A stretch of DNA of 64,000 nt, from contig NZ_JACJHY010000023.1 of NCBI RefSeq assembly GCF_014138625.1, forward strand, positions 52,700-116,699, written 5' to 3'. The notes under the pieces were generated by a model. It was not told where the DNA came from. It saw only the letters and a program-made list of their open reading frames with translations, and made no database searches. This DNA comes from Aminobacter ciceronei. GTDB taxonomy: Bacteria > Pseudomonadota > Alphaproteobacteria > Rhizobiales > Rhizobiaceae. A program made the translations under genes and the position numbers. Shown piece by piece: positions 35,468-43,558 of this stretch; within the stretch, counting starts at the first letter, position 1; the number at the start of each line of letters is the position of its first letter.

Positions 35468-35485
35468 GCCGCGAGGAATAGCTGT

Positions 35486-35522
35486 TGAATAGCATGCTAT
35501 GCAACGATATATAGCTTGCTAT
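35486..35522. promoter_or_regulatory. Twin MarR operator palindromes
   Basis: ATAGCATGCTAT (35489-35500) is a perfect 12-bp palindrome that extends to TTG...CAA over 35486-35505. ATAGCTTGCTAT (35511-35522) is a second, near-perfect copy. Their centres are 22 bp apart, two helical turns, placing two MarR dimers on one DNA face. They fill the gap between the marR-type gene (starts 35467, minus) and the membrane-protein gene (starts 35542, plus). Confidence 0.75.
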
Positions 35523-35541
35523 GTAAACTGGAGATTCGACG

Positions 35542-35994
35542 ATGAAAGCGAAACTTCATGCCGCGGCCGGCGGGGTTGCCTTGCTCACTGTCAGCTGTTT
35601 CTGGATTGCCACAATTGCCGCTGAACTGACCGCCAACGCCGAGATCATCGCCACGGCAAAGGCCGTAATTCTCGCCGGCATGGTGGTGCTCATCCCGGCG
35701 ATGATCATTGCCGGTGGCACGGGATTCTCGCTCGGCAAGGGCTGGAGGCGCCCTGGCGTCCAGCACAAGAAGCGGCGCATGCGCATCATCGCCGCCAATG
35801 GCCTGCTGGTGCTGCTGCCGTCGGCCTATGTACTTGCCGGCTGGGCGGCGGAAGGCCGTTTCGATACGGCCTTCATCATCGTGCAGACACTGGAGCTGGC
35901 GGCCGGAGCCCTCAACATTGCGCTTCTGTCGCTCAATATGCGCGACGGCTTGGCACTGCGGCGCAAGCCGGCGGGGGCTGTACGCGCCGGCTGA
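35542..35994 (+). CDS. Small four-helix membrane protein
   Basis: The 150-residue protein has four hydrophobic segments: about residues 6-27, 38-60, 83-105 and 112-130, separated by a basic loop (GWRRPGVQHKKRRMR) and ended by a basic tail. This suggests an inner-membrane protein with the mid loop inside. No characterised family was recognised. Its promoter overlaps twin MarR operators, so it is probably induced when the divergent MarR protein binds its ligand. A role in stress or small-molecule export is possible but not shown. Confidence 0.78.
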   Translation: MKAKLHAAAGGVALLTVSCFWIATIAAELTANAEIIATAKAVILAGMVVLIPAMIIAGGTGFSLGKGWRRPGVQHKKRRMRIIAANGLLVLLPSAYVLAGWAAEGRFDTAFIIVQTLELAAGALNIALLSLNMRDGLALRRKPAGAVRAG

Positions 35995-36015
35995 GTTTCG
36001 CGCGGAATCCGCATC

Positions 36016-36052
36016 ATTCCAGGAAAAGCCGCTTCACGTCTCTCCCTGGAAT
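36016..36052. terminator. Inverted repeat between convergent genes
   Basis: ATTCCAGG (36016-36023) and CCTGGAAT (36045-36052) form a perfect 8-bp stem with a 21-base loop between the membrane-protein gene and the WD40 gene, which converge. No U-run follows, so termination is only suggested by position. Confidence 0.35.
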
Positions 36053-36056
36053 TGTG

Positions 36057-37031
36057 CTAGCCGGTGATGTCGATGACGCCGCAATCGCCGGCGGCGCTGC
36101 CAAAGGCGAGACGGCGTTCTTCCTTGTCCCAGGCCATCGAGGTGATGGCGCCCTTGCCGGGGCGGCGCAGCAGCACTTCCTTGGCGTCGGCAAAACGGAC
36201 CGCCAGCACCATGCCGTCTTCATAGCCGATGGCGACGATGTCTTCGCTCGGATGGCAGGCAACCGAGGTCACCATGGTGTTGCCGCGCGTGCCGAGTTCC
36301 AGCGGCGCCTTGCCCATCGGGCCGTCCTTGCCTGTGAAGGGCCAGACGATCGCCGCCGGCGCGCCGGAGCTGGCCAGCCATTTGCCCTTGGCGCTCCACG
36401 ACAGGCTCTTCACCTTGGCGGGATAGCCGGTCATGCGCATGTGCTTGGCATCGACGAGTTTCCAGCCGTGCAGGGCGTTTTCCTGCATGGTGGTCACCAG
36501 GAATGCGCCGTCGGGCGAAAACGTGATGCCGGTATGCGCACCGTCCCATTGCAGTTCGGTCGGCGTGCCGTCGGCGGCGGGGAAATGCAGCGTCGCGCCA
36601 TTGTAGCGGGCAACGCCGATGCGCATGCCCTTCGGCGAAAAGGCCACGCCCTCGACCGAGCGCGGGTGGGCGAACTCCTTGGTCTTGCCGTCGGCGAAGC
36701 GCACCCAGGCATTGCGGCCGCTGGCGTAAGCCACGGCTCCCTGCGGGCCTGAAGCGACCGACGTCACCCACTTCTTGCCGACGCTCGCCAGTTCAGCGGT
36801 AACGCCGGCCGAGGTCAGCGTCATCACCTTGCCGTCTTCGCCGCCCGAGATCATCAGGTCGTTTTTGGCCGTCGTCGTCGCCGACAGCAGCCCGTCATGC
36901 AGCCTGACCGACCTCTGGCCATGGTCGAGCCAGTGCACCATGCCGTCGGCAAGCGCAAAGAAGGGAATGTCGTCGAGGAAGCTTGCAGTGACGCAATGTC
37001 CGTCGAGATCAAGCGGGGCGACTGTCGGCAT
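36057..37031 (-). CDS. WD40 repeat protein
   Basis: The 324-residue protein is built of WD40-like repeats, seen as recurring GGEDGKVMTL, VEGVAFSPKGMRIGVARYNG, HTGITFSPDGAFLVT, VKSLSWSAKGKWLAS, VTSVACHPSEDIVAIGYEDG and ITSMAWDKEERRLAFG segments, enough for one seven-blade propeller. I used ATG 37031 (MPTVAPLDLDGHCV), since the upstream in-frame reading looks non-coding. No signal peptide is present. It lies 158 bases after a CobW-type GTPase gene on the same strand, a pairing I recall from other Rhizobiales; a scaffold role in metal delivery is conjecture. Confidence 0.85.
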   Translation of the reverse strand: MPTVAPLDLDGHCVTASFLDDIPFFALADGMVHWLDHGQRSVRLHDGLLSATTTAKNDLMISGGEDGKVMTLTSAGVTAELASVGKKWVTSVASGPQGAVAYASGRNAWVRFADGKTKEFAHPRSVEGVAFSPKGMRIGVARYNGATLHFPAADGTPTELQWDGAHTGITFSPDGAFLVTTMQENALHGWKLVDAKHMRMTGYPAKVKSLSWSAKGKWLASSGAPAAIVWPFTGKDGPMGKAPLELGTRGNTMVTSVACHPSEDIVAIGYEDGMVLAVRFADAKEVLLRRPGKGAITSMAWDKEERRLAFGSAAGDCGVIDITG

Positions 37032-37189
37032 GGGCTGTAAAACTTCCGGTGCTGATTTGTCCTCACCCCTAAGCACAGGGTGAGCAAGCGTCAACTTCGA
37101 CACTGGGTCGACGCTGGCGCTCAGCTCGCATCTGAGGCGAGGCAAGCGACCGGCTCCCGATACATCGAGGGCCGTGGGTTTTCCGATGG

Positions 37190-38272
37190 CTAGGCTGCCT
37201 GGCAAGCCTCGAAGCTGCGCTTCAGGCGCTCGGCGTCGAGTTCGCGGCCGATGAACACCAGCCGGCTCTCGTGCTTTTCGTCGTCCTTCCAGGCACGCTG
37301 GTGGTCGCCTTCGATGATCATGTGCACACCCTGGATGACGTAGCGGTCCGGATCGTCCTTGATGGCGATGATGCCCTTGAGGCGTAGGATGTTGGGGCCT
37401 TCCATCTGGGTGATCTTCTCGATCCAGGGGAAGAACTTCTTGGAATCCATCTCGCCGCCGCGCAGCGACACCGACTGCACCGTCACGTCGTGGATCGGCG
37501 ACACCGCGCCATGCTCGTGGTGGTCGTGATCATGATGGTCATGATCGTGGTGGTGATGATGGTGGTCGTGGTCGCAGTTCGGGCCGCATTCATGATCGTG
37601 GTGGTGGTCATGATCATGGGCGTCGAGGAAATGCGGGTCGTCGGCCAGCACGCGCTTCAGGTCGAAAGCGCCGCGGTCGAGCACCTGGTCGAGCGCCACG
37701 CCGGCGCGGGTGGTGCGATGAATCCTGGCGGACGGGTTGATGGCGCGCACGGCAGCCTCGACGTCGCGCAGCTCGTCTGATGTAACCAGGTCAGTCTTGT
37801 TCAGCACGACGACGTCGGCGAAGGCGATCTGGTCTTCTGCCTCGCGGCTGTCCTTGAGGCGCAGCGGCAGGTGCTTGGCATCTACGAGCGCCACCACCGC
37901 GTCGAGCTTGGTCTTGGAGCGGACGTCGTCGTCCATGAAAAAGGTCTGGGCGACCGGCACCGGGTCGGCGAGGCCGGTGGTCTCGACGACGATGGCGTCG
38001 AAACGGCCCGGGCGGCGCATCAGGCCTTCGACGACGCGGATCAGGTCGCCGCGGACGGTGCAACAGACGCAGCCATTGTTCATCTCGTAGATTTCCTCGT
38101 CGGATTCCACGATCAGGTCGTTGTCGATGCCGATCTCGCCGAATTCGTTGACGATGACCGCATATCGCTTGCCATGGTTCTCGGAAAGGATGCGGTTGAG
38201 TAGCGTCGTCTTGCCGGAACCGAGATAGCCGGTCAGCACGGTGACGGGGATTTGGGTCTGGGTTTCGGTCAT
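37190..38272 (-). CDS. CobW/COG0523 GTPase, putative zinc metallochaperone
   Basis: The 360-residue G3E-family GTPase has Walker [13 protein letters not shown] near residue 15, the metal motif [10 protein letters not shown] (CxCC), ETTGLADP and the NKTD guanine motif near 158. A His/Asp-rich stretch near residues 215-255 (many HDHDHH units, with ECGPNC) is likely a metal-binding loop. The CobW C-terminal domain follows from about residue 262. Such proteins deliver zinc or cobalt to client enzymes under limitation. No clear Zur box was found upstream. The WD40 gene follows. Confidence 0.92.
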   Translation of the reverse strand: MTETQTQIPVTVLTGYLGSGKTTLLNRILSENHGKRYAVIVNEFGEIGIDNDLIVESDEEIYEMNNGCVCCTVRGDLIRVVEGLMRRPGRFDAIVVETTGLADPVPVAQTFFMDDDVRSKTKLDAVVALVDAKHLPLRLKDSREAEDQIAFADVVVLNKTDLVTSDELRDVEAAVRAINPSARIHRTTRAGVALDQVLDRGAFDLKRVLADDPHFLDAHDHDHHHDHECGPNCDHDHHHHHHDHDHHDHDHHEHGAVSPIHDVTVQSVSLRGGEMDSKKFFPWIEKITQMEGPNILRLKGIIAIKDDPDRYVIQGVHMIIEGDHQRAWKDDEKHESRLVFIGRELDAERLKRSFEACQAA

Positions 38273-38343
38273 GGTCGTCCTCGGGATCGAATAGAGGCCT
38301 CATATAGGATGCCGGCCAAGCTTTTGCACGTCTCAAACGGCAC

Positions 38344-38355
38344 GGTGGCGCCACC
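38344..38355. promoter_or_regulatory. 12-bp palindrome in cobW/dioxygenase divergent region
   Basis: GGTGGCGCCACC is a perfect 12-bp palindrome, about 72 bases upstream of the cobW-type start and about 100 upstream of the dioxygenase start. A second dyad, AGGTGC-GACC-GCACCT, lies at 38388-38403. Either may be a regulator site. No known Zur consensus is recognised in them. Confidence 0.35.
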
Positions 38356-38456
38356 TGATGAACATTACGGAAGTTTCATTGGGAGCGAGGTGCGACCGCA
38401 CCTAGATTGACGGTCAGGCAAGGGGCTTGCCGACCCATTCGTGGAGACACCCAGCC

Positions 38457-39188
38457 ATGCGCAAGGCACCTTTCCCCAGCACACTCAACCGCCGCCGGGC
38501 GCTTGGCCTGATTGCGGTGACGGCGGGCGGCAGCGCGCTCGTGCCGGTGCAGCTGTTTGCGAAGCAAGCCTCGCCGCAAGCGAGCTCGCTGCTCTTGCCG
38601 GAAGCCGGCGTCTGCTCGATTACACCCGAAACCACCGAAGGCCCCTATTATTTCGACCCGGAGCTCGAGCGCAGCGAGATCACCGAAGGCCGCGAAGGCG
38701 TCGGCCTCACCGTACGCCTGCAGATCGTCGATGAAGCATGCAATCCGATCGAGGGCGCGCGTGTTGACCTCTGGCACTGCGATGCCACGGGGCACTATTC
38801 CGGCTATCCCGGCCAGGGCGACAATCGCGACGTCGATACGTCAGGCGAAAAATTCCTGCGCGGCTGGCAGCGGGCCGACACGGCCGGCATCGCGACTTTC
38901 CAGACCATCTATCCCGGCTGGTACCGCGGTCGCACCACCCACATTCACTTCAAGGCGTTTCCGGAGGAGGGCAGGGCCATGACCGGGCAGATGTTCTTTC
39001 CCGACGATCTCAGCGAGCAGATCTTCTCGACCAGGGCGCCCTACAATCAGCGTGGCGGACAACGCGACACGATGAACGCCGACGACGGCATCCTGCGCCG
39101 CGCCGGTTCCGGCGTGCAGAGCACGGTGCGCGAAGCCGCATCCGCCTACGAGGCGCTGATGATCGTTGCCGTGAGACGGGCAGGATGA
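38457..39188 (+). CDS. Tat-exported intradiol ring-cleavage dioxygenase
   Basis: The 243-residue protein has the intradiol dioxygenase core: TPETTEGPYYFD near residue 60, VDLWHCDATGHYSGY with the first iron-ligand Tyr, and YPGWYRGRTTHIHFK with the other Tyr and both His ligands, so the Fe(III) site (2 Tyr, 2 His) is whole. An NRRRALGLIAVTAGGSALVP twin-arginine-type signal precedes it, unusual since catechol and protocatechuate dioxygenases are cytoplasmic. ATG 38457 lies 10 bases after a GGAG. No ring-degradation genes adjoin. The substrate may be a periplasmic aromatic or humic compound. Confidence 0.88.
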   Translation: MRKAPFPSTLNRRRALGLIAVTAGGSALVPVQLFAKQASPQASSLLLPEAGVCSITPETTEGPYYFDPELERSEITEGREGVGLTVRLQIVDEACNPIEGARVDLWHCDATGHYSGYPGQGDNRDVDTSGEKFLRGWQRADTAGIATFQTIYPGWYRGRTTHIHFKAFPEEGRAMTGQMFFPDDLSEQIFSTRAPYNQRGGQRDTMNADDGILRRAGSGVQSTVREAASAYEALMIVAVRRAG

Positions 39189-39224
39189 CGTCTATCGCCC
39201 GGAAGATTTGCCGGCGAAGCGTAT

Positions 39225-39244
39225 CTGTCATCGAACTGTAACAT
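39225..39244 (+). promoter_or_regulatory. PHO-box-like direct repeat
   Basis: CTGTCAT (39225-39231), CGAA, CTGTAAC (39236-39242), then AT: two 7-bp half sites with 11-bp periodicity, the layout of PhoB boxes in rhizobia and enterics. It reads toward the MarR-type gene starting at 39387, 143 bases away, so transcripts would carry a leader of roughly 110 nt. Confidence 0.55.
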
Positions 39245-39386
39245 GCGTCTGGCACAGAGCGCTCGTGCGGGTGGTCGGTTGCCGGCAAAACGAGCAGGCA
39301 ACAATCTCCCGTGCGGTCGATTGCAAAGGGCCACGCAGCAACTATTCTCGGCCATCACGGTACGAGGCGTGGCGCAGGAGATGCGG

Positions 39387-39899
39387 ATGTCCAAGTCCAA
39401 CAAAGGCGCGGCGATGAGCCGGCTTCACCAGGTCGCCCGACTGGCGCGCACCTCGCTGGCCGCACGGCTTCTGGCGCATGGCTTTTATGCCGGCCAGGAC
39501 CAGATCATGCTGTCGCTGCACGATGATGACGGCCAGACCCCCGGCCAGCTCGCTTCGCGCCTCGGCGTGCGGCCGCCGACCATCACCAAGACCATCAACC
39601 GGCTGCAGGCCCAGGGATTCCTGGAAAAGCGCGCATCGGACACCGACGCCCGCCAGGCCCACATCTTCCTCACCGAGACCGGCCGTGACGCCATCCGCGC
39701 CGTCGAAAAGTCGGTCAAGAAGACCGAAAAGCAAGCGCTCAAAGGTTTTGACAAGAAGGACGTCAAGCAGCTTTCCAAGCTCCTTCTGCGCATCGAGGCC
39801 AACCTGTCCGACCTGACCCTGATCGACGACGAGGCTGCCGCCGACGTCGAGGGCACGACCGAGGTCGAGCCCGAAGTGGAAGCCGAAGCGGCGGAGTAA
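39387..39899 (+). CDS. MarR-type winged-helix regulator with acidic tail
   Basis: The 170-residue protein has a MarR-like DNA-binding domain: GFYAGQDQIMLSLHDDDGQTP, then QLASRLGVRPPTITKTINRL as recognition region and a wing with KRASDTDARQAH. After a lysine-rich helix, the last 25 residues are nearly all Asp, Glu, Ala and Val, an acidic tail not usual in MarR proteins. ATG 39387 has AGGAG six bases upstream. A PHO-box-like sequence lies 143 bases upstream, so phosphate-dependent expression is possible. Targets are unknown. Confidence 0.87.
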   Translation: MSKSNKGAAMSRLHQVARLARTSLAARLLAHGFYAGQDQIMLSLHDDDGQTPGQLASRLGVRPPTITKTINRLQAQGFLEKRASDTDARQAHIFLTETGRDAIRAVEKSVKKTEKQALKGFDKKDVKQLSKLLLRIEANLSDLTLIDDEAAADVEGTTEVEPEVEAEAAE

Positions 39900-39916
39900 C
39901 CGTCACGGCAGAGACA

Positions 39917-39941
39917 TTCCATCCCGGTATCCGGGATGGAA
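39917..39941. terminator. Perfect 11-bp hairpin after MarR-type gene
   Basis: TTCCATCCCGG (39917-39927), loop TAT, CCGGGATGGAA (39931-39941): a very stable hairpin 18 bases after the regulator stop. The trailing bases are AATAG rather than a U-run, so it may stop transcription weakly or shield the mRNA 3' end. Confidence 0.55.
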
Positions 39942-40030
39942 AATAGCCTGGTCCACGTCTTTTGCCTTGCCGGGCAACCGCGATCGGCGCAATAGCCAAG
40001 CATCCCTAGTCATTTGCCCGGCCTGCCAGC

Positions 40031-40969
40031 GTGTCTCCTCAAAAACCAGCAGAAACCGCAACGCCATCATCGGCGATCCTGCTGATATTTGCCTCGGGCC
40101 TGGTGTTTTCCTTCCTCGACACCAGCGCCAAGCATCTCGTCACATCAGGCATGGCGGCACCCTTCGTCACCTGGGTGCGCTTTGCCGTGCATGCGCTGAT
40201 CGTGCTCGTGCTGTTCAAGGCCTGGGAGCGGCCGGAGCGGCTGGTGCCGCAGAGCCTGTGGCTGCAGATCCTGCGCGCCGTCTTCATGTTCGGCTCGACG
40301 ATCTTCAATTTCCTCGCGCTGCAGACCCTGCAACTGGCCGAAACCGTGTCGATCAACTTCGCCAGCCCGATGGTCATCACCGCCCTTGCCGGGCCGCTGC
40401 TTGGCGAATGGGCCGGCTGGCGGCGATGGCTCGCGGTCTTCGTCGGCTTCATCGGCGTGCTCGTCATCACCCGGCCGGGCTTCGGCGGCTTCGACATGGG
40501 GCACATCTTTTCGCTCTGCGCCATGCTGAGCTCGTCGCTCTACACCATCATGACGCGCCTGATGGGCAGGCGCGAGACGGCCGAGAGCCTGATCCTCTAT
40601 TCGGCAGTGGTTCCTGCGCTCTTCATGCTGCCGGCCGTGCCGCTCGCCGGTTCGCTGCCGGCACATCTTTATGACTGGCTGGTGTTGTTCGGGCTCGGCG
40701 TCTTCGGCGGCTTCGGCCACTGGCTGCTGATCAAGGCCTACCAGCGCGCCTCTGCCACGGCACTTGCGCCTTACCCCTATCTGCAGATGGTCTGGATGAT
40801 CATCCTGGGCTGGCTGGTGTTCGACCAGTTGCCCGACCGCTGGACGCTTGCCGGTGCCGCGATCATCGTTGCCAGCGGCCTCTACATCATCCACCGCGAG
40901 CACACGCTGAGGGTCCGGAACCGCGCCGCGCCGAGTGCCGAAACCGAAGAGCTGGCAAAAAAGCTTTGA
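40031..40969 (+). CDS. DMT-superfamily (EamA) transporter
   Basis: The 312-residue protein has ten predicted membrane helices in two EamA repeats: repeat one from about residue 14 (ILLIFASGLVFSFLDTSAKH) through LLGEWAGWRRWLAVFVGFIGVLVI (read around LLGEW), repeat two from about residue 155 to 295 (LGWLVFDQLPDRWTLAGAAI). These carry amino acids, nucleosides or other metabolites across the inner membrane. GTG 40031 is used, with a weak ribosome site. It lies ahead of the LacI-dehydrogenase pair on the same strand, 64 bases away. The substrate is unknown. Confidence 0.88.
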   Translation: MSPQKPAETATPSSAILLIFASGLVFSFLDTSAKHLVTSGMAAPFVTWVRFAVHALIVLVLFKAWERPERLVPQSLWLQILRAVFMFGSTIFNFLALQTLQLAETVSINFASPMVITALAGPLLGEWAGWRRWLAVFVGFIGVLVITRPGFGGFDMGHIFSLCAMLSSSLYTIMTRLMGRRETAESLILYSAVVPALFMLPAVPLAGSLPAHLYDWLVLFGLGVFGGFGHWLLIKAYQRASATALAPYPYLQMVWMIILGWLVFDQLPDRWTLAGAAIIVASGLYIIHREHTLRVRNRAAPSAETEELAKKL

Positions 40970-40995
40970 TTTGCCGTTGAACAATGGCATACGGC

Positions 40996-41010
40996 TTTAA
41001 ACGGTTTAAA
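40996..41010. promoter_or_regulatory. LacI-type operator palindrome
   Basis: TTTAAAC-G-GTTTAAA is a perfect 15-bp palindrome 24 bases upstream of the LacI-family ATG. LacI operators are short symmetric A/T-rich sequences with central C/G, so autoregulation of the lacI-dehydrogenase operon is the simplest reading. Confidence 0.65.
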
Positions 41011-41033
41011 AGACCGTCCGGCCACGCTTGCGG

Positions 41034-42068
41034 ATGGAGGGCCCGCTGGCTCAGAAGATCAAGCTTTCGACGATAGCCGACGCGCTCGGCGTTTCGACCG
41101 CGACCGTGTCGCTTGCGCTGCGCGACAGCCCTCTTGTCGCCGACGTCACCCGTGATCGCATCAAGCAGCATGCCCGCGAGATCGGCTACATCTACAACCG
41201 CCGCGCCGCCAGCTTGCGCACCTCGCGCTCGGGCATCGTGGGCGTCGTCGTCCACGACATCATGAATCCGTTCTATGCTGAGATCCTGCGCTCCATCGAG
41301 AGCGAGCTCGACCGCAGCCGCCAGACCTTCATTCTCTCCAACCACTATGACGATCTGGAGAAGCAGCGCACCTTCGTCGACACGCTTTTGCAGCTCGGCG
41401 CCGATGGCGTGATCATGTCGCCGGCCATCGGCACGCCGCCCGAGGATATCATCATGGCCGAGGAGAACGGCCTGCCGGCGGTGTTGATCGCGCGCTCTGT
41501 CGAAGGTGCAGAGGTGCCCGTTTTTCGCGGCGACGACGCCTATGGCACGGCGCTTGCCACCAACCACCTGATCTCGCTCGGCCACAAGCGCATCGCCATG
41601 ATCGGCGGCACCGACCAGACCTCGACCGGCCGCCACCGCTATCAGGGTTATCTCAACGCCATGGAAGCGGCGGGCCTGGAAGTGTTGCCGACCTGGCGCA
41701 TCGCCGGACCGCGCACCAAGCAGGGCGGCTTCGAGGCGGCCGGACAGTTCTTGGCGCTGAAGGACAAGCCGACCGCAGCTTGCTGCTGGAACGACCTCGT
41801 CGCCATCGGCCTGATGAACGGCATCGCGCGTGCCGGCCTCGTGCCGGGCATCGACGTTTCCGTCACCGGCTACGACGATCTCGAGGAAGCGCAGATCGCG
41901 ACGCCGGCGCTGACCACTGTGTGGAACGGCCAGCGCGAGGTCGGCCGTCGAGCGGCAAGCGCGCTTCTCGACAAGCTCAACGGCCAGTCGGTGCGCCCGT
42001 CGCAGGAACTGATCAAGCCCGAGCTGCATGTCAGGCAGTCGACGGGAAAGCCCAAAGAGCGCACATGA
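41034..42068 (+). CDS. LacI-family transcriptional regulator
   Basis: The protein of about 344 residues has the LacI helix-turn-helix at its start (KLSTIADALGVSTATVSLAL, then the hinge YNRRAASLRTSRSG) and a periplasmic-binding-like effector domain from about residue 60 (VGVVVHDIMNPFYAEILRSI). The exact start is unclear: ATG 41034 and TTG 41028 are in frame, and a GGAGG at 41036-41040 would instead suit a CTG at 41046. The stop overlaps the dehydrogenase ATG by four bases. A perfect palindrome 24 bases upstream is its likely operator. A decayed copy of its 3' end lies at 43099. Confidence 0.92.
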   Translation: MEGPLAQKIKLSTIADALGVSTATVSLALRDSPLVADVTRDRIKQHAREIGYIYNRRAASLRTSRSGIVGVVVHDIMNPFYAEILRSIESELDRSRQTFILSNHYDDLEKQRTFVDTLLQLGADGVIMSPAIGTPPEDIIMAEENGLPAVLIARSVEGAEVPVFRGDDAYGTALATNHLISLGHKRIAMIGGTDQTSTGRHRYQGYLNAMEAAGLEVLPTWRIAGPRTKQGGFEAAGQFLALKDKPTAACCWNDLVAIGLMNGIARAGLVPGIDVSVTGYDDLEEAQIATPALTTVWNGQREVGRRAASALLDKLNGQSVRPSQELIKPELHVRQSTGKPKERT

Positions 42069-43048
42069 CTGTGCCAGCCATCGAGGCGCCGTCAGTCCTG
42101 ATTCCCGGACTGCTGCACCCCCGCGTCACCGAGCGACTCAGGTCGGCATTTTCTCTTGTCCATCTGGCATCCAGCGATCCCGCGCTGCTGACAGAGGAGA
42201 TGAAGGCAAGGGTGCGTGGCATAGCCTCGGCGGGACAGGTCGATGCGGCGTTCATCGACGCTTTGCCCAATCTCGAGATCATCGCCAATTTCGGCGTCGG
42301 CTACGATGGTGTCGACGCGCGCCATGCCGGCTTGCGCGGCATCATGGTCACCAACACGCCCGATGTCCTTACCGAAGAAGTTGCCGACGCTGCGGTCGGC
42401 CTGCTCATCAACACGGTGCGCGAACTGCCGCGGGCCGAGGCATGGCTGCGCGACGGGCGCTGGGTCAGCGAGGGCGGCTATCGGCTGACGCCGGGCACGC
42501 TGCGCGGCCGCCGCATCGGCATCTTCGGCATGGGCCGCATCGGTCGTGCCATCGCCCGCCGGCTCGAAGCTTTCGGACTGCCGATCGCCTACCACAACCG
42601 CCGCCCGGTCGAGGGCCTGGCGTACGCCTACCATCCGACGCTGAAGGAACTGGCTTTGTCTGTCGACACGCTTGTGTCGGTTGCGCCTGCCACGCCGCAG
42701 ACCGCAAAGATTGTCGATGCCGGCATTTTCGAGGCGCTCGGCGCCAACGGGGTTTTCGTCAATGTCGGCCGTGGCGCCACCGTCGATGAGGCAGCGCTTG
42801 TCGATGCCCTGTCGAAAGGCACGATCCTTGCCGCCGGCCTCGACGTCTTCGCTGACGAGCCCAACGTGCCGCAGGCCCTCATCGACTTGCCGAACGCTAC
42901 GTTGCTGCCCCACGTGGCCTCCGCCACAGTTCATACCCGGAAAGCGATGGCCGACCTTGCGGCCGACAACATCTTTTCGTGGTTTTCACATGCGCGCCGG
43001 GCGCTGACGCCGGTACCCGAGACCGGGCATGTGACGGCAAGAATCTAG
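42065..43048 (+). CDS. D-2-hydroxyacid dehydrogenase (glyoxylate/hydroxypyruvate reductase type)
   Basis: The 327-residue protein has the NAD(P)-binding motif GIFGMGRIGRAIARR near residue 155 and the catalytic set of the D-2-hydroxyacid dehydrogenase family: Arg in FVNVGRGATVDEAAL, Glu in VFADEPNVP, and His in LLPHVASAT. YHNRRP after the Rossmann strand suggests NADPH preference. It resembles glyoxylate/hydroxypyruvate reductases, so it could use glyoxylate-type acids, but the true substrate is unknown. ATG 42065 overlaps the LacI stop (ATGA), so its expression should follow the regulator's. Confidence 0.92.
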   Translation: MTVPAIEAPSVLIPGLLHPRVTERLRSAFSLVHLASSDPALLTEEMKARVRGIASAGQVDAAFIDALPNLEIIANFGVGYDGVDARHAGLRGIMVTNTPDVLTEEVADAAVGLLINTVRELPRAEAWLRDGRWVSEGGYRLTPGTLRGRRIGIFGMGRIGRAIARRLEAFGLPIAYHNRRPVEGLAYAYHPTLKELALSVDTLVSVAPATPQTAKIVDAGIFEALGANGVFVNVGRGATVDEAALVDALSKGTILAAGLDVFADEPNVPQALIDLPNATLLPHVASATVHTRKAMADLAADNIFSWFSHARRALTPVPETGHVTARI

Positions 43049-43098
43049 CTGAGCCAACCTGTCTGGGATCGACCTGTCCCCCGATCAGGACGCGCCGG

Positions 43099-43353
43099 GC
43101 GCTGAAGGACAGGCCGGCTGCCGTCTGCTGCTGGCACGACCTCGTCGCCATCGACCCGACGGCCTTGCGCGCGCCGGCCTCGTGCCGAGCATCGACGTCT
43201 CGGCCATCGGCTATGACCTTGCGGAAGCGCAGATCGTGACGCCGGCGCTGGAACGGCGTGCGCTAAGTCGGCCGTCGCGCCGCCCGTCGCAGGAACTGAT
43301 CAAGTCCGAGCTGCATGTCAGGCAGTCCACAGGAAAGCCGAAGGAACACGCAA
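43099..43353 (+). pseudogene. Decayed partial copy of the upstream lacI-type gene
   Basis: Bases 43099-43353 match the 3' part of the LacI gene (from about 41754 to 42063) closely: shared blocks include GCGCTGAAGGAC, GACCTCGTCGCCATCG, GTCGCAGGAACTGATCAAG and GAGCTGCATGTCAGGCAGTC. Short deletions and a loss of about 30 bases before the last block break the frame, so it cannot make a regulator. It lies after the dehydrogenase, as left by an old tandem duplication of the pair with loss of the rest. Confidence 0.85.
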
Positions 43354-43558
43354 TCGCGCCAAAGTCCGGACAAGGCTGCTGACGACCCATCGGGAACACT
43401 GGCGCCTCGATCCCGTGGGTGAGGACAGCCGAAGCGTCTCCAAGCTGTCATATTAGACCATCGTTACATGTTGCGCTTGCGCACCATAAGGTTGTGTACG
43501 TGTGCAGCTTCCCCCGTAGGGTGTCTTCCCTCTGCATCAAAAAGGATGTATCGCCCGC
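43354..43558. other. Leader region of the outer-membrane gene
   Basis: Together with the pseudogene this fills the 510-base gap between the dehydrogenase and outer-membrane genes. It presumably holds the latter's promoter. An AAAAAGGA stretch 12 bases before the ATG at 43559 may be a ribosome site. No strong hairpin, operator or small gene was seen. Confidence 0.4.

Noticed and set aside
38273..38456. Zur box upstream of the CobW-type gene
   Set aside because: Palindromes there are GC-rich and do not resemble the A/T-centred alphaproteobacterial Zur motif.
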